Source: Lachnospiraceae bacterium (GTDB taxonomy: Bacteria > Bacillota > Clostridia > Lachnospirales > Lachnospiraceae). Taken from it: a stretch of 64,000 nucleotides of DNA. Where the stretch lies: the NCBI GenBank assembly GCA_024690205.1, contig JAILCX010000006.1:1-64000 (forward strand). Direction: 5' to 3'. The number at the start of each line of letters is the position of its first letter. The first letter of the stretch is position 1. The position numbers and the translations under genes were made by a program. The notes beneath the pieces were generated by a model. It was given only the letters and a program-made list of their open reading frames with translations. It had not been told where the DNA came from and did no database searches. Shown piece by piece: positions 16,582 to 25,885 of this stretch.

Positions 16582-18459
16582 ATGTGCGGTATCGTTGGAT
16601 ACGTTGGACCGAAACAGGCATCACCCGTTTTGCTTGAAGGTCTTTCGAAACTTGAATATCGTGGTTATGATTCGGCAGGACTTGCAGTCCGGAACGGTGA
16701 TAAGCCTGCTGAGGTTGTAAAGACTACGGGAAAGATAAAAAATCTTATAGAAAAGACTGACGCCGGAAAGGCATTGGTTGGAAACTGCGGGATAGGTCAT
16801 ACAAGGTGGGCTACTCACGGTGCACCCAGCCAGTCAAACGCCCATCCTCATGTATCCGGAAACTGTACCGGATCAGGCTCGGGAACAGTTGAATCGGAAG
16901 TTGTTGGTGTTCATAACGGTATCGTTGAGAATTTCCAGGAATTAAAAGCCAAGATGGAACGCCACGGTTATCAGTTCTATTCACAGACCGATACCGAGGT
17001 ACTTATCAAACTCATTGATTACTACTATAAGAAGTATAAAGTCGGTCCCATCGATGCCCTTGCAAAGACTATCGTACGTGTGCGCGGATCATATGCACTT
17101 GCCGTGATGTTCAAGGATTATCCGGACAAGATATTTGTTGCCCGTAAGGATTCGCCCATGATCATCGGCGTCAATAAGGATGAAGCTTTCCTTGCATCCG
17201 ATGTTCCCGCGATCCTTAATTACACAAGGAACGTATATTATATCGGTAACCTTGAGATGGCTGAGATAAGCCCCGGAAAGGCAACCTTTTATAACCTTGA
17301 CGGAGATACGATCTCAAAGGATCTCACAAAGATAGACTGGGATGCAGAAGCGGCCGAAAGAGGCGGCTTTGAACACTTCATGATGAAGGAGATCCATGAA
17401 CAGCCCAAGGCAACATCGGATACCCTTCATAAATATATAACGATAAATGATGAGGGACAGGGTAAGATCGATCTTTCGACAGTAGGTCTTACCGAAGAAG
17501 ATATCGCAAAATTCAGCAGAATATATTATGTTGCATGCGGCTCGGCATGGCATGTCGGAATGCAGGCTAAATATGTATTTGAAGATCTGACTGATATATG
17601 CGTAAGTGCCGAACTTGCTTCGGAATTCAGATACAGTAAAGCTAAACTCGATAAGAACGGACTTGTCATCATAATCTCTCAATCCGGAGAGACTGCGGAC
17701 TCACTGGCCGCTTTGAGGATGGCAAAGGAAGAAGGATTAAAGACCCTTGCGATCGTTAACGTGGTCGGAAGTTCTATAGCAAGAGAAGCGGATTATGTGA
17801 TGTATACCGTCGCAGGTCCTGAGATATCAGTTGCAACTACCAAAGCATACAGCTGTCAGCTCATGTGTACTTTCATGCTTGCTGTTGAGTTTGCAAAGGT
17901 AAGGAACGGTCTTGATGAATACGGTCATTATATTGACGAGCTGCTTTCGATTCCCGATAAGATAAGTAAGGTGCTTGAAGATAAGGAACGTATCCAATGG
18001 TTTGCGTCAAAGTACGCAAACGCTCATGACATTTTCTTTATCGGACGCGGTATTGACTATGCGATCTGCCTTGAAGGTTCACTTAAGATGAAGGAGATAA
18101 GTTATATTCATTCTGAAAGCTACGCTGCCGGTGAATTGAAGCATGGAACGATATCACTTATCGAAGACGGAACTTTAGTCATCGGAGCCCTTACTCAAAG
18201 CGAGCTTTACGAAAAGACACTGAGCAATATGATGGAATGTAAGAGTCGTGGTGCTTACCTTATGGGTATTACATCTTATGGGAAATATGACGTTGAAGAT
18301 AATGTCAATTTCTCGGTTTATGTTCCGAAGGTTGATGAACATTTCATCGGAAGCCTGGCGATCATACCGCTTCAGCTTCTTGGATATTACATTAGCGTAG
18401 CTAAAGGTCTTGATGTTGATAAGCCCCGTAACCTTGCAAAGAGCGTTACGGTTGAGTAA
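16582..18459 (+). CDS. glmS: Glutamine--fructose-6-phosphate aminotransferase (isomerizing)
   Basis: A 625-residue enzyme that makes glucosamine-6-phosphate, the first step to UDP-GlcNAc for peptidoglycan. The N-terminus MCGIVGYVG exposes Cys2 as glutaminase nucleophile (residues 1-230 class II amidotransferase). Two SIS sugar-isomerase domains follow (about 300-440 and 470-605) with ISQSGETADSLAALR and SESYAAGELKHG, and the C-terminus ends KPRNLAKSVTVE as in the family. CGGAGG precedes the ATG. The leader of 23 bases is far too short for a glmS ribozyme, so the common Firmicutes control is absent here. A 27-base gap leads to pheA. Confidence 0.97.
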   Translation: MCGIVGYVGPKQASPVLLEGLSKLEYRGYDSAGLAVRNGDKPAEVVKTTGKIKNLIEKTDAGKALVGNCGIGHTRWATHGAPSQSNAHPHVSGNCTGSGSGTVESEVVGVHNGIVENFQELKAKMERHGYQFYSQTDTEVLIKLIDYYYKKYKVGPIDALAKTIVRVRGSYALAVMFKDYPDKIFVARKDSPMIIGVNKDEAFLASDVPAILNYTRNVYYIGNLEMAEISPGKATFYNLDGDTISKDLTKIDWDAEAAERGGFEHFMMKEIHEQPKATSDTLHKYITINDEGQGKIDLSTVGLTEEDIAKFSRIYYVACGSAWHVGMQAKYVFEDLTDICVSAELASEFRYSKAKLDKNGLVIIISQSGETADSLAALRMAKEEGLKTLAIVNVVGSSIAREADYVMYTVAGPEISVATTKAYSCQLMCTFMLAVEFAKVRNGLDEYGHYIDELLSIPDKISKVLEDKERIQWFASKYANAHDIFFIGRGIDYAICLEGSLKMKEISYIHSESYAAGELKHGTISLIEDGTLVIGALTQSELYEKTLSNMMECKSRGAYLMGITSYGKYDVEDNVNFSVYVPKVDEHFIGSLAIIPLQLLGYYISVAKGLDVDKPRNLAKSVTVE

Positions 18460-18486
18460 TTTAGGAACCGGTGTGTTTGATCAGTT

Positions 18487-19578
18487 ATGAGCGAAATAGA
18501 TAATCTTAGAAAAAAGATCGACGATATCGACAAACAGATGGCAGCTTTGTTCGAGGAGAGGATGAATGTTGCTTATGATATCGGAATGTACAAAAAGAAA
18601 AACGGACTTCCGATCCTCGATGCCGATCGTGAAAAAAAGATAATCAAAAACAATTCAAAATACATCACAAAGCCCGAACTTCGCCGCTATTACGAGGAAT
18701 TCCTTGTTGATATGATGCACATTTCCAAAGTGTATCAGCAAAAACAGATGGAAGGCCTCCGTATCGCGTACAGCGGAATTGAGGGTTCTTTTGCATCAAT
18801 TGCGGCTTCAAAGATAATGCCTCTTGCACAGAGGATTTCCTTTGGCTCATTCACGGATGCATATGAATCGGTAAAGAACAACGAATGTGATATAGCCGTG
18901 CTTCCCATAGAGAACAGTTTTGCAGGTGAAGTCGGACAGGTCATGGATCTTATGTTTAACGGAGACCTCGTGGTCAGAGGCGTTTATGAGCTTCCCATAT
19001 CACATTGTCTTTTGGGACCCGATGACAGTACAAGGGACAGCATTAAGACTGTCGTTTCGCATCCACAGGCGCTTTCACAGTGCAATAAATATATAGAACG
19101 CCATCATTTAAAGATGATCCCGTTTGAAAATACTGCGGTTGCGGCAAAGGAAGTTGCCCAAAAGAATGATATCTCCGTAGGTGCGATAGCAAGCATGCTT
19201 ACAGCCAAGTTATACGGCCTTAAGGTCCTTGATTACGATATCAATGACAGTAAGGATAACATTACAAGATTTGCCGTTCTTCAAAAGGATAACGGTGAAG
19301 CAAATGATAAAACCGACAATACGTTTATCCTTATGTTTACGGTTAAAAATGCCGCGGGAACACTTGCCCGTGCCATTTCCGTTATGGGTGAACACGGTTT
19401 TTCAATGAGAGTCATAAGGAGCCGTCCGTTAAAGAAAAAGAACTGGCAATACTATTTCTATGCCGAGGTCGAAGGAAAAGTCGATTCCAAAGGTGCTGAG
19501 GCAATGCTTAATCATCTTAAGGAAGAATGCGAGTATATCAAAGTAATAGGTACGTTCAAACCGGGTATTAGATTATGA
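18487..19578 (+). CDS. pheA: Bifunctional chorismate mutase / prephenate dehydratase
   Basis: A 363-residue enzyme converting chorismate to prephenate and on to phenylpyruvate. Residues 1-85 form an AroQ-type chorismate mutase (LRKKIDDIDKQMAALFEERM). The prephenate dehydratase domain covers about 90-270, starting RIAYSGIEGSFA and ending with the catalytic NITRFAVL motif. A C-terminal ACT domain (about 278-360; GTLARAISVMGEHGFSM, then RSRP) should bind phenylalanine for feedback inhibition. The start is the ATG at 18487, with only a weak ribosome binding site. It is followed by aroA and tyrA, making a Phe/Tyr biosynthesis unit. Confidence 0.93.
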   Translation: MSEIDNLRKKIDDIDKQMAALFEERMNVAYDIGMYKKKNGLPILDADREKKIIKNNSKYITKPELRRYYEEFLVDMMHISKVYQQKQMEGLRIAYSGIEGSFASIAASKIMPLAQRISFGSFTDAYESVKNNECDIAVLPIENSFAGEVGQVMDLMFNGDLVVRGVYELPISHCLLGPDDSTRDSIKTVVSHPQALSQCNKYIERHHLKMIPFENTAVAAKEVAQKNDISVGAIASMLTAKLYGLKVLDYDINDSKDNITRFAVLQKDNGEANDKTDNTFILMFTVKNAAGTLARAISVMGEHGFSMRVIRSRPLKKKNWQYYFYAEVEGKVDSKGAEAMLNHLKEECEYIKVIGTFKPGIRL

Positions 19579-19598
19579 TATCCGAACATTTTGTTTAG

Positions 19599-20816
19599 AT
19601 GATAGTTAACATTAAACCATCAATCGCAAACGGTGTCATTAAAGCACCGCCGTCAAAAAGCCTACAGCACAGATATTTGATCTGTGCTGCTCTTTCAGAT
19701 GGGGAAAGCAGGATCGAAAACATTGCTTATTCAAAGGATATAGAAGCTTCGATCGAATGTGCCGAAGCTTTGGGGGCCGTGGTACAAAAAGGTGAGGATG
19801 ATGTCGTAATAAACGGTATTGATACATCCTTGAACCTTAGGAACAAAAAGACGGTCTTTAACTGTAATGAGAGCGGATCTACCATGAGGTTTTTCATGGG
19901 TGTCGCCATGGGGCTCGGTCTTGATGCTTCATTTTACGGATCTGATACGCTTCTTAACAGACCCATGGGCATATATGAAGATATATGTAAGGATCAGGGG
20001 ATATTATTTGAAAGAAATGATGACCATATAAGGATAAGCGGAAGATTAAGGGCAGGTAACTTTTCTGTTCACGGGAATATTAGTTCCCAGTTCATCACCG
20101 GACTTTTGTTTTCCCTTCCTTTGCTTGAAAATGACAGCGTAATAAAACTCATCCCTCCCGTTGAAAGCCGTTCTTATATCGATCTTACGCTTGATGCTCT
20201 TTGTAAGTACGGAATAACCGTTGAGGAGATCAGTGAAAATGAATTTCAGATAGAAGGCTCAAGTAAGTATCATGCGTTTGATACGGAGGTTGAAGGAGAC
20301 TGCTCAAATGCCGCATTTTTGGATGCGTTTAACCTCTTTGGAGGAAATGTAGAGGTATTGGGACTTAACAAAGACTCGCATCAGGGAGACAGGGTTTATA
20401 AGGACCTTTTTAAAAAGCTTAACGAAAGCGATCCCGTTATAGATATTTCCGACTGTCCGGACCTTGGCCCCATACTTATGGGTGTCGGAGCATTAAAAAA
20501 CGGTGCCGTATTTACCGGCACGAAAAGGTTAAAGATTAAAGAAAGCGACCGCGGAAGTGTTATGTGTAAGGAGCTTGCCAAGATGGGGGTTAATACGCTT
20601 CTTGAAGAAGACAGGATAACTGTTTACGGATCTTCTTTTCATGCACCGGATGTGCCCATTGATTCAAATAACGATCATCGGATAGCAATGACATTTGCTG
20701 TACTTTTATCTGTTACGGGAGGCAGCATAAATGATGCTGCAGCAGTAGATAAAAGCTTTCCCGGATTTTTCGAAGATATCAAAAAGCTTGGAATAGATTG
20801 TGATATAAAAAACTAG
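19599..20816 (+). CDS. aroA: 3-phosphoshikimate 1-carboxyvinyltransferase (EPSP synthase)
   Basis: A 405-residue enzyme of the shikimate pathway that joins phosphoenolpyruvate to shikimate-3-phosphate. Visible signatures: PPSKSLQHRYLICAALSDG near residue 18, NESGSTMRFFMG near 90-101, NRPMG, SSQFITGLLFSLP, and the C-terminal pairs KIKESDR and NDHRIAMTFAV. Length is slightly below the usual 420-430. The ATG at 19599 has no clear Shine-Dalgarno; with 20 bases between it and pheA, translational coupling is possible. The Gly normally following the LGNAGT-type loop is read here as ESGSTMR, so the form looks like a class II (Gram-positive type) enzyme. Confidence 0.92.
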   Translation: MIVNIKPSIANGVIKAPPSKSLQHRYLICAALSDGESRIENIAYSKDIEASIECAEALGAVVQKGEDDVVINGIDTSLNLRNKKTVFNCNESGSTMRFFMGVAMGLGLDASFYGSDTLLNRPMGIYEDICKDQGILFERNDDHIRISGRLRAGNFSVHGNISSQFITGLLFSLPLLENDSVIKLIPPVESRSYIDLTLDALCKYGITVEEISENEFQIEGSSKYHAFDTEVEGDCSNAAFLDAFNLFGGNVEVLGLNKDSHQGDRVYKDLFKKLNESDPVIDISDCPDLGPILMGVGALKNGAVFTGTKRLKIKESDRGSVMCKELAKMGVNTLLEEDRITVYGSSFHAPDVPIDSNNDHRIAMTFAVLLSVTGGSINDAAAVDKSFPGFFEDIKKLGIDCDIKN

Positions 20817-20833
20817 ATTTAAGGTGGTTAAAA

Positions 20834-21694
20834 ATGGAATGGATCAACAATAAGACAGTAATGATAGTAGGTCTGGGGCTTATCGGAGGGAGTTATGCAA
20901 TGGCTTTAAACCGTATAGGCTATCATGTTACGGCTATCGATGTCAGTGAAGAGACTATCGCTTATGCCAAAGAAAAGAAGATGATAGATGACGGTGCTGC
21001 TTTTCCTGATCCCAAACTAATAGGAGAAGCTGACTGTATAGTTATAGCCTTATATCCTTCAAAGATTATTGACTGGATAAAAGAAAATCAAAAGTATTTT
21101 AAGCCTGGTGTCATTTTGACCGATGTTACCGGTATAAAATCATCGGTCGTTTATGATCTTCAGGATATCTTAAGAGACGATGCCGAGTTTATTGCAGCAC
21201 ATCCCATGGCTGGACGTGAAGTTTACGGCGTTAAGAACTCTGATGAGAGGATATTCAGGGATGCTAACTTTATCATAGTTCCCACAAAGAATAATTCAGC
21301 TGAGTCGATTAAATGGTGTGAAGACCTCGGAAGATTATTGGGATTCGGAAGAGTGAGCGTTTTGTCTCCGGAGGAACATGATAATATGATCGCTTTTGTT
21401 TCCCAGCTTACGCATTGCATCGCTGTTTCACTTATGACGTGTGATGATAATGAGCATCTTGCAGAATATACCGGAGATTCATTCAGGGATCTTACAAGGA
21501 TCGCAAATATCAACGAGAATATGTGGCCCGAGCTGTTCTTTATGAACAAAGAGCCGCTGCTTCGCCGGCTTGATCAGTTTATAGATGAGATAAACGTCAT
21601 TAAAGGGATGATAAAAGATTCCGATGAAGAAGGCCTTAAGGAAAAGATGAGGCTTTCAACGAAAAGACGAAAGATCTTTGATAAAGATTCGTAA
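20834..21694 (+). CDS. tyrA: Prephenate dehydrogenase
   Basis: A 286-residue NAD(P)-dependent enzyme converting prephenate to 4-hydroxyphenylpyruvate for tyrosine. It has an N-terminal Rossmann fold (VMIVGLGLIGGSYAMALNR, residues 8-27), the HPMAGRE motif near 123 containing the catalytic histidine region, and an all-helical dimerisation domain. No chorismate mutase or ACT domain is fused, in keeping with the mutase carried by PheA upstream. AAGGTGG precedes the ATG. It is the last gene of the aromatic block; trxA has its own promoter. Confidence 0.92.
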   Translation: MEWINNKTVMIVGLGLIGGSYAMALNRIGYHVTAIDVSEETIAYAKEKKMIDDGAAFPDPKLIGEADCIVIALYPSKIIDWIKENQKYFKPGVILTDVTGIKSSVVYDLQDILRDDAEFIAAHPMAGREVYGVKNSDERIFRDANFIIVPTKNNSAESIKWCEDLGRLLGFGRVSVLSPEEHDNMIAFVSQLTHCIAVSLMTCDDNEHLAEYTGDSFRDLTRIANINENMWPELFFMNKEPLLRRLDQFIDEINVIKGMIKDSDEEGLKEKMRLSTKRRKIFDKDS

Positions 21695-21703
21695 AGCGGA
21701 TTT

Positions 21704-21731
21704 TTGGTTTAACATTATCTTATGTTATAAT
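21704..21731 (+). promoter_or_regulatory. Promoter of trxA
   Basis: -35 TTGGTT (21704-21709), 16-base spacer, perfect -10 TATAAT (21726-21731) preceded by TGT (extended -10). It is 38 bases before the start codon. Confidence 0.6.
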
Positions 21732-21769
21732 CATATTAGTTTTATTTTGTGTAAAGAAAGGAGAATTAT

Positions 21770-22081
21770 ATGTCAGAAATAACTCTTACAGCAGCTAATT
21801 TTGAATCGGAAGTATTAAAATCGGATGTACCCGTTCTCGTAGACTTCTGGGCACCCTGGTGCGGCCCCTGCAGAATGCTTGGTCCCGTTATCGAGGAAAT
21901 AGCAAATGAAAGCGACGGAAGTTACAAGGTAGGAAAAGTAAACGTTGATGAAGAAGGTGATCTTGCTCAGAAATATAATGTCATGAGTATACCTATGGTC
22001 GCTGTGTTTAAGGATGGCGATGTTTACAAAAAGTCCGTTGGAGCAAAACCCAAGGCAGATATCAAAGCCATGCTGAGCTGA
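21770..22081 (+). CDS. trxA: Thioredoxin
   Basis: A 103-residue disulfide reductant with the classical active site WCGPC (VDFWAPWCGPCRMLGPV) and the cis-proline segment MSIPMVAVF. Strong AAAGGAGA site before the ATG and its own promoter. No thioredoxin reductase is nearby. The gene for a hybrid kinase follows after 45 bases. Confidence 0.95.
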   Translation: MSEITLTAANFESEVLKSDVPVLVDFWAPWCGPCRMLGPVIEEIANESDGSYKVGKVNVDEEGDLAQKYNVMSIPMVAVFKDGDVYKKSVGAKPKADIKAMLS

Positions 22082-22126
22082 ATTTATTGAACGGATCATT
22101 GCACTTTTAAAAGCTGGGGGGGCTTT

Positions 22127-24445
22127 ATGGGGAAAGGTGATTCTGTAAACAAAGTTTTACTTGAAAATGAAAAACGGGCAAATCTGTTTGCCGGTAATCT
22201 TATTGTTGCGCTGACAGTTGTTATGGCCATTATAGAAATATATATGGTCAGTAACACTGAAGGCGCATTTGTCAGTCAGTTTCTGAAGATTTTAAACATT
22301 TCTGCGGTTCTTTTCAGAATATTAACTTTCATTCTTATCAGAGTTAAAAAGGGAGTCGGTGCGGAACTTAAGTATATAATAATGATTTGTCTTTTGTATT
22401 CCGCGTTTGCATCAAGCATCAGTAACATGGATGTCCAATACATCTTTATTGTTATACCTATCCTTTATTCCATAAGATATTCAATAGGCAGATATACTGT
22501 TTTATGCGGTGCACTGGGACTGATAACCGCGGCTTTTTCGCAGATATTTGCTTTAAAGCATTATTCCGATGTCGGCTTTTTTGATGTAAATCTCATCGGA
22601 TTAACACAGGATGTTGATGTTCATATTGAAAAAGGCATGTACGGCATTGTTAATGCGATCATGTCCGTTGGAAATTTCGATAATGATGTATTGTTGCTCA
22701 AGGTCTTTTTTAAGAACCTCAATCCCGTATTTTTTCTTGTGATAATTATCGGCGTGTGTGCTATGATCGCCAAATATAATCGCAATGTTCTTGTAGCAAA
22801 GCTGAAACTTGATGAGGAAAAACAACTGCAGGAAGGTGTTCAGCATGCACTTAATTACGTCATGACACTTGCCGGGGATTATGAATATATCTTTAACGTT
22901 GAGCTTGAAAGCGGAAGATATGAATCTTATTCAGGCAACAATCCTGCGGATATACGTAATGACAATGTGTCAAATGGTTTTGAAAGCAAGTTCATCGGTG
23001 ATGATTTCTACGAAGATATACCCAAAGAAATCGAAAAGTATGTATCGGACGATCACGCTCCCGAAATTCTGAAATTGCTGAATAAGGAATATATATCAGG
23101 TATCCTTAAAAAGAATAAGGACCTTGTATATGAATATAAAGCCATTATAAACGGTGAAATAAGATGGCATCAGTTGACCGTTATGAATCTTCCTAACCAG
23201 GAAGGACATGTTCTGGTCGGAGTCAAGGATGTACATGAAGCGCATGTCACACAGAATGCCATGCAGGAGGTCCTTAAAGAAGCCAAGGAACAGGCAGAGT
23301 CTGCAAATGAAGCAAAGACAACATTTCTTTTCAACATGTCTCATGACATCAGGACTCCGTTAACTGCCATTAATGGTTTCACGGTAATGGCAAAAAAATA
23401 TATCGATGAACCTGAAAAATGCATGGACTGTCTTAATAAGATAGAAAAGTCACAGGCGCAGTTACAGCTTCTTATCAATCAGGTTCTTGAAATGTCAAGG
23501 ATAGAGTCAGGTAAAGTGATCCTGGATGAAAAACCGTTTAACCTTACCGAAGGTTTTCATGATGTTTTTGCGGTTTTAAACGAATCTGCCGTTGAACATG
23601 GAGTTTCGATTAAATTTCAAGATAACTCAAGGCAGACCAGGGTTCTTGCAGATATTGCAAGGATGAACCAGTTGGCATTGAATATAATAGGAAATGCAAT
23701 AAAATATACACCGAGCGGAGGATCGATAAGCTGCACGACAAACCAGCTTGATTACCGCCGTGAAGGGTACGGTTTATACAGATTTATAGTTAAAGACAAC
23801 GGTATAGGTATGAGCCGGGAGTTTAAAGAAAAGATATTCGAACCGTTTTCAAGAGAACAGAATTCGACCGCATCGAATATTCAGGGAACGGGTCTTGGAA
23901 TGTCCATCGTAAAAAAGATTGTTGACGTTATGGGCGGTACTATAGAGATAGAATCCGAAGAGATGGTTGGAACCAGCGTAATAGTAACGCTTCCATTGAA
24001 GATCGATCAAAACTCAAAGGCTTTAAATGAAGATGATAACAGATCCGCTAAAAAAGCAGTTTCGCTCGAAGGTAAAAGAGCGCTTGTTGTAGAAGATAAT
24101 GAACTTAATCTTGAGATAGCAAAGGATTTCCTTGAAGAACACGATATAATTGTCGAATCGGCCAATGACGGATCTTTGGCTGTTTCCATGGTTGAAAACT
24201 CGGAACATGGATATTATGATTTTGTCCTTATGGATATTCAGATGCCGGGAACTGACGGATATGAAGCAACCAAAATGATAAGGACTTTAGCGGATAAGGA
24301 ACTTGCAAACATTCCGATCATAGCAATGACAGCCAATGCATTTGATGAGGATAAAAAGAAAGCTCGGGAGGTCGGAATGAACGATCACCTTTCCAAACCC
24401 ATCGAGTTTGATCTGTTGCTTGATACGGTTGCAAAATATCTTTAA
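22127..24445 (+). CDS. Hybrid sensor histidine kinase with polytopic N-terminus and receiver
   Basis: A 772-residue kinase. About six hydrophobic segments lie between residues 20 and 215, followed by a coiled linker and a PAS-like region (about 245-370, ending GVKDVHEAH). HisKA has His406 (FNMSHDIRTPLTAINGF), the HATPase has DNGIGM and GTGLGMSI, and the receiver has Asp703 (FVLMDIQMPGTDG). The HDIRTP variant and receiver sequence set it apart from the two kinases at 10-14.8 kb, so it is not a recent copy of them. The ribosome binding site is a run of seven G. No output protein is adjacent, though the EAL-HDOD gene follows with its own promoter. Confidence 0.9.
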   Translation: MGKGDSVNKVLLENEKRANLFAGNLIVALTVVMAIIEIYMVSNTEGAFVSQFLKILNISAVLFRILTFILIRVKKGVGAELKYIIMICLLYSAFASSISNMDVQYIFIVIPILYSIRYSIGRYTVLCGALGLITAAFSQIFALKHYSDVGFFDVNLIGLTQDVDVHIEKGMYGIVNAIMSVGNFDNDVLLLKVFFKNLNPVFFLVIIIGVCAMIAKYNRNVLVAKLKLDEEKQLQEGVQHALNYVMTLAGDYEYIFNVELESGRYESYSGNNPADIRNDNVSNGFESKFIGDDFYEDIPKEIEKYVSDDHAPEILKLLNKEYISGILKKNKDLVYEYKAIINGEIRWHQLTVMNLPNQEGHVLVGVKDVHEAHVTQNAMQEVLKEAKEQAESANEAKTTFLFNMSHDIRTPLTAINGFTVMAKKYIDEPEKCMDCLNKIEKSQAQLQLLINQVLEMSRIESGKVILDEKPFNLTEGFHDVFAVLNESAVEHGVSIKFQDNSRQTRVLADIARMNQLALNIIGNAIKYTPSGGSISCTTNQLDYRREGYGLYRFIVKDNGIGMSREFKEKIFEPFSREQNSTASNIQGTGLGMSIVKKIVDVMGGTIEIESEEMVGTSVIVTLPLKIDQNSKALNEDDNRSAKKAVSLEGKRALVVEDNELNLEIAKDFLEEHDIIVESANDGSLAVSMVENSEHGYYDFVLMDIQMPGTDGYEATKMIRTLADKELANIPIIAMTANAFDEDKKKAREVGMNDHLSKPIEFDLLLDTVAKYL

Positions 24446-24485
24446 AAATGGGTATTCAAGATGAAAATATAAATTTTCTGACAAC

Positions 24486-24514
24486 TTTACTTGTTTTTTT
24501 AATTGTGTTAAAAT
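24486..24514 (+). promoter_or_regulatory. Promoter of the EAL-HDOD gene
   Basis: -35 TTTACT (24486-24491), 17-base spacer, -10 TAAAAT (24509-24514) preceded by TGT. The block TTGTGTTAAAATA is shared with the promoter at 31455-31463. Confidence 0.5.
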
Positions 24515-24546
24515 AATTTTTGATAAATACAAAGGATGGTAGAGTG

Positions 24547-25773
24547 ATGCTAGCTACATTAATCCCCTTATTTGACGATAAAATGACAGTCAAAGCGTAT
24601 TCACTGTTTTCGCAGAAAACGAATATGCTTTTAAATCCTGCGCTTTTAGGAACCGGGGCCAATGACGGAGCGGGTTCCATATCAGGACTTGAAGTCATTG
24701 AAAGTATGGGAATGGATACGATATCAAGAGACAAAGAGATATTCGTCTCTGTTAATAATATATCGATATTTACGGATATTGATGAACAGTGTAAGGGTGT
24801 TCCGCATGAAAGACTCGTAATCCTTATGGATAAGAGTGTTAAGCCTACGGAGATGTATGTTAACAGACTTAAGGAACTTAAGTCTGCCAAGTACAGGCTC
24901 GCCATCAGAAAACTTCAGGTTCAGGAATTCGAAGAATACAAGAACATCCTTCTTCTTGTTGATTATGTTTTACTTGATAACAAAAAGATCGATATTGTCA
25001 AAGGAAAGATCTATTTTTCAAAGGTCTATCCCAATGTAAAGCTCATAGCCGGAAACGTTGAGACTCAGGAGATATATGATGCTTTAGTTGAGGACGGCGG
25101 CTATTCATTATACGAAGGTGCTTTCTACAGACTTCCCGTTACGAAAGGAATGACAGAGGTTGCTCCTTTAAAGATCAACTATATTGAACTGCTTAATATA
25201 GTTAATGATGCAGATTTTGATCTTACAAAGGCAGCTGATATCATCGGACGTGACACCGCACTTGTTGTCAAACTGCTTGAGATCGTTAACAAGTTATCCG
25301 TTAATTCGGAGATCAAGGATATAAGACATGCTGCAGCAATGCTCGGTCAGAAAGAACTTAAAAAGTGGATCAATACGGCTGTAACGAATCAGTTGTGTGC
25401 CGACAGACCCAACGAACTTACCAGAGTTTCACTCCTTCGTGCTAAATATGCTGAGAACCTTGCAGCATGCTTTGACAGGGCAGGTCTTGCTTCCGAGTAT
25501 TTCCTTATGGGATTGTTCTCAGTCATCGATATCATTCTTGATATGCCGATGAAGGAAGCATTAAAGAAGGTTAAGGTTTCTAAGCAGATCGAGAATGCTC
25601 TCGTTGATGGAAAAGGAGAGTTCTACGATATCCTTGATTTTGTTAAAAAGTATGAAAATGCCAACTGGAGCGAGATCGACAGACTTATGCTTTTATCGAA
25701 TCTGGATTCTGATGCCGTATATGATGCATACTGTTCATCTCTTACCTGGTACAGAGATCTGTTCCGCTCATGA
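24547..25773 (+). CDS. Degenerate EAL plus HDOD domain signalling protein (YuxH-like)
   Basis: A 408-residue protein with the two-domain plan of the YuxH/CdgJ family: an N-terminal EAL-like fold (about 1-195) and a C-terminal HDOD domain (about 200-390; LLNIVNDADFDLTKAADIIGRD, RHAAAMLGQKELKKWI). The EAL part has lost the catalytic motifs (the position of E-L-L/E-A-L reads KAYSLF, and no metal-binding acids are recognisable), so it should not hydrolyse c-di-GMP. HDOD domains act as protein-protein or signalling modules. I take ATG 24547 as start (AAGGA at 24532-24536); a TTG at 24520 lies too close to the promoter. A strong terminator follows. Confidence 0.8.
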   Translation: MLATLIPLFDDKMTVKAYSLFSQKTNMLLNPALLGTGANDGAGSISGLEVIESMGMDTISRDKEIFVSVNNISIFTDIDEQCKGVPHERLVILMDKSVKPTEMYVNRLKELKSAKYRLAIRKLQVQEFEEYKNILLLVDYVLLDNKKIDIVKGKIYFSKVYPNVKLIAGNVETQEIYDALVEDGGYSLYEGAFYRLPVTKGMTEVAPLKINYIELLNIVNDADFDLTKAADIIGRDTALVVKLLEIVNKLSVNSEIKDIRHAAAMLGQKELKKWINTAVTNQLCADRPNELTRVSLLRAKYAENLAACFDRAGLASEYFLMGLFSVIDIILDMPMKEALKKVKVSKQIENALVDGKGEFYDILDFVKKYENANWSEIDRLMLLSNLDSDAVYDAYCSSLTWYRDLFRS

Positions 25774-25797
25774 TCATGAATTAATTAAGATAAAGAA

Positions 25798-25832
25798 GCC
25801 GACCGGTTAAATACCGGCCGGCTTTTCTTTTT
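25798..25832 (+). terminator. Intrinsic terminator after the EAL-HDOD gene
   Basis: GCCGACCGGT (25798-25807), loop TAAAT, ACCGGCCGGC (25813-25822), then TTTTCTTTTT. Nine of ten pairs match, with one A/C mismatch. Confidence 0.85.
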
Positions 25833-25885
25833 CATAAATGTAAGGCGATGAAATATCCTTGTCCATTGCCGTGTAATTATGCGGT

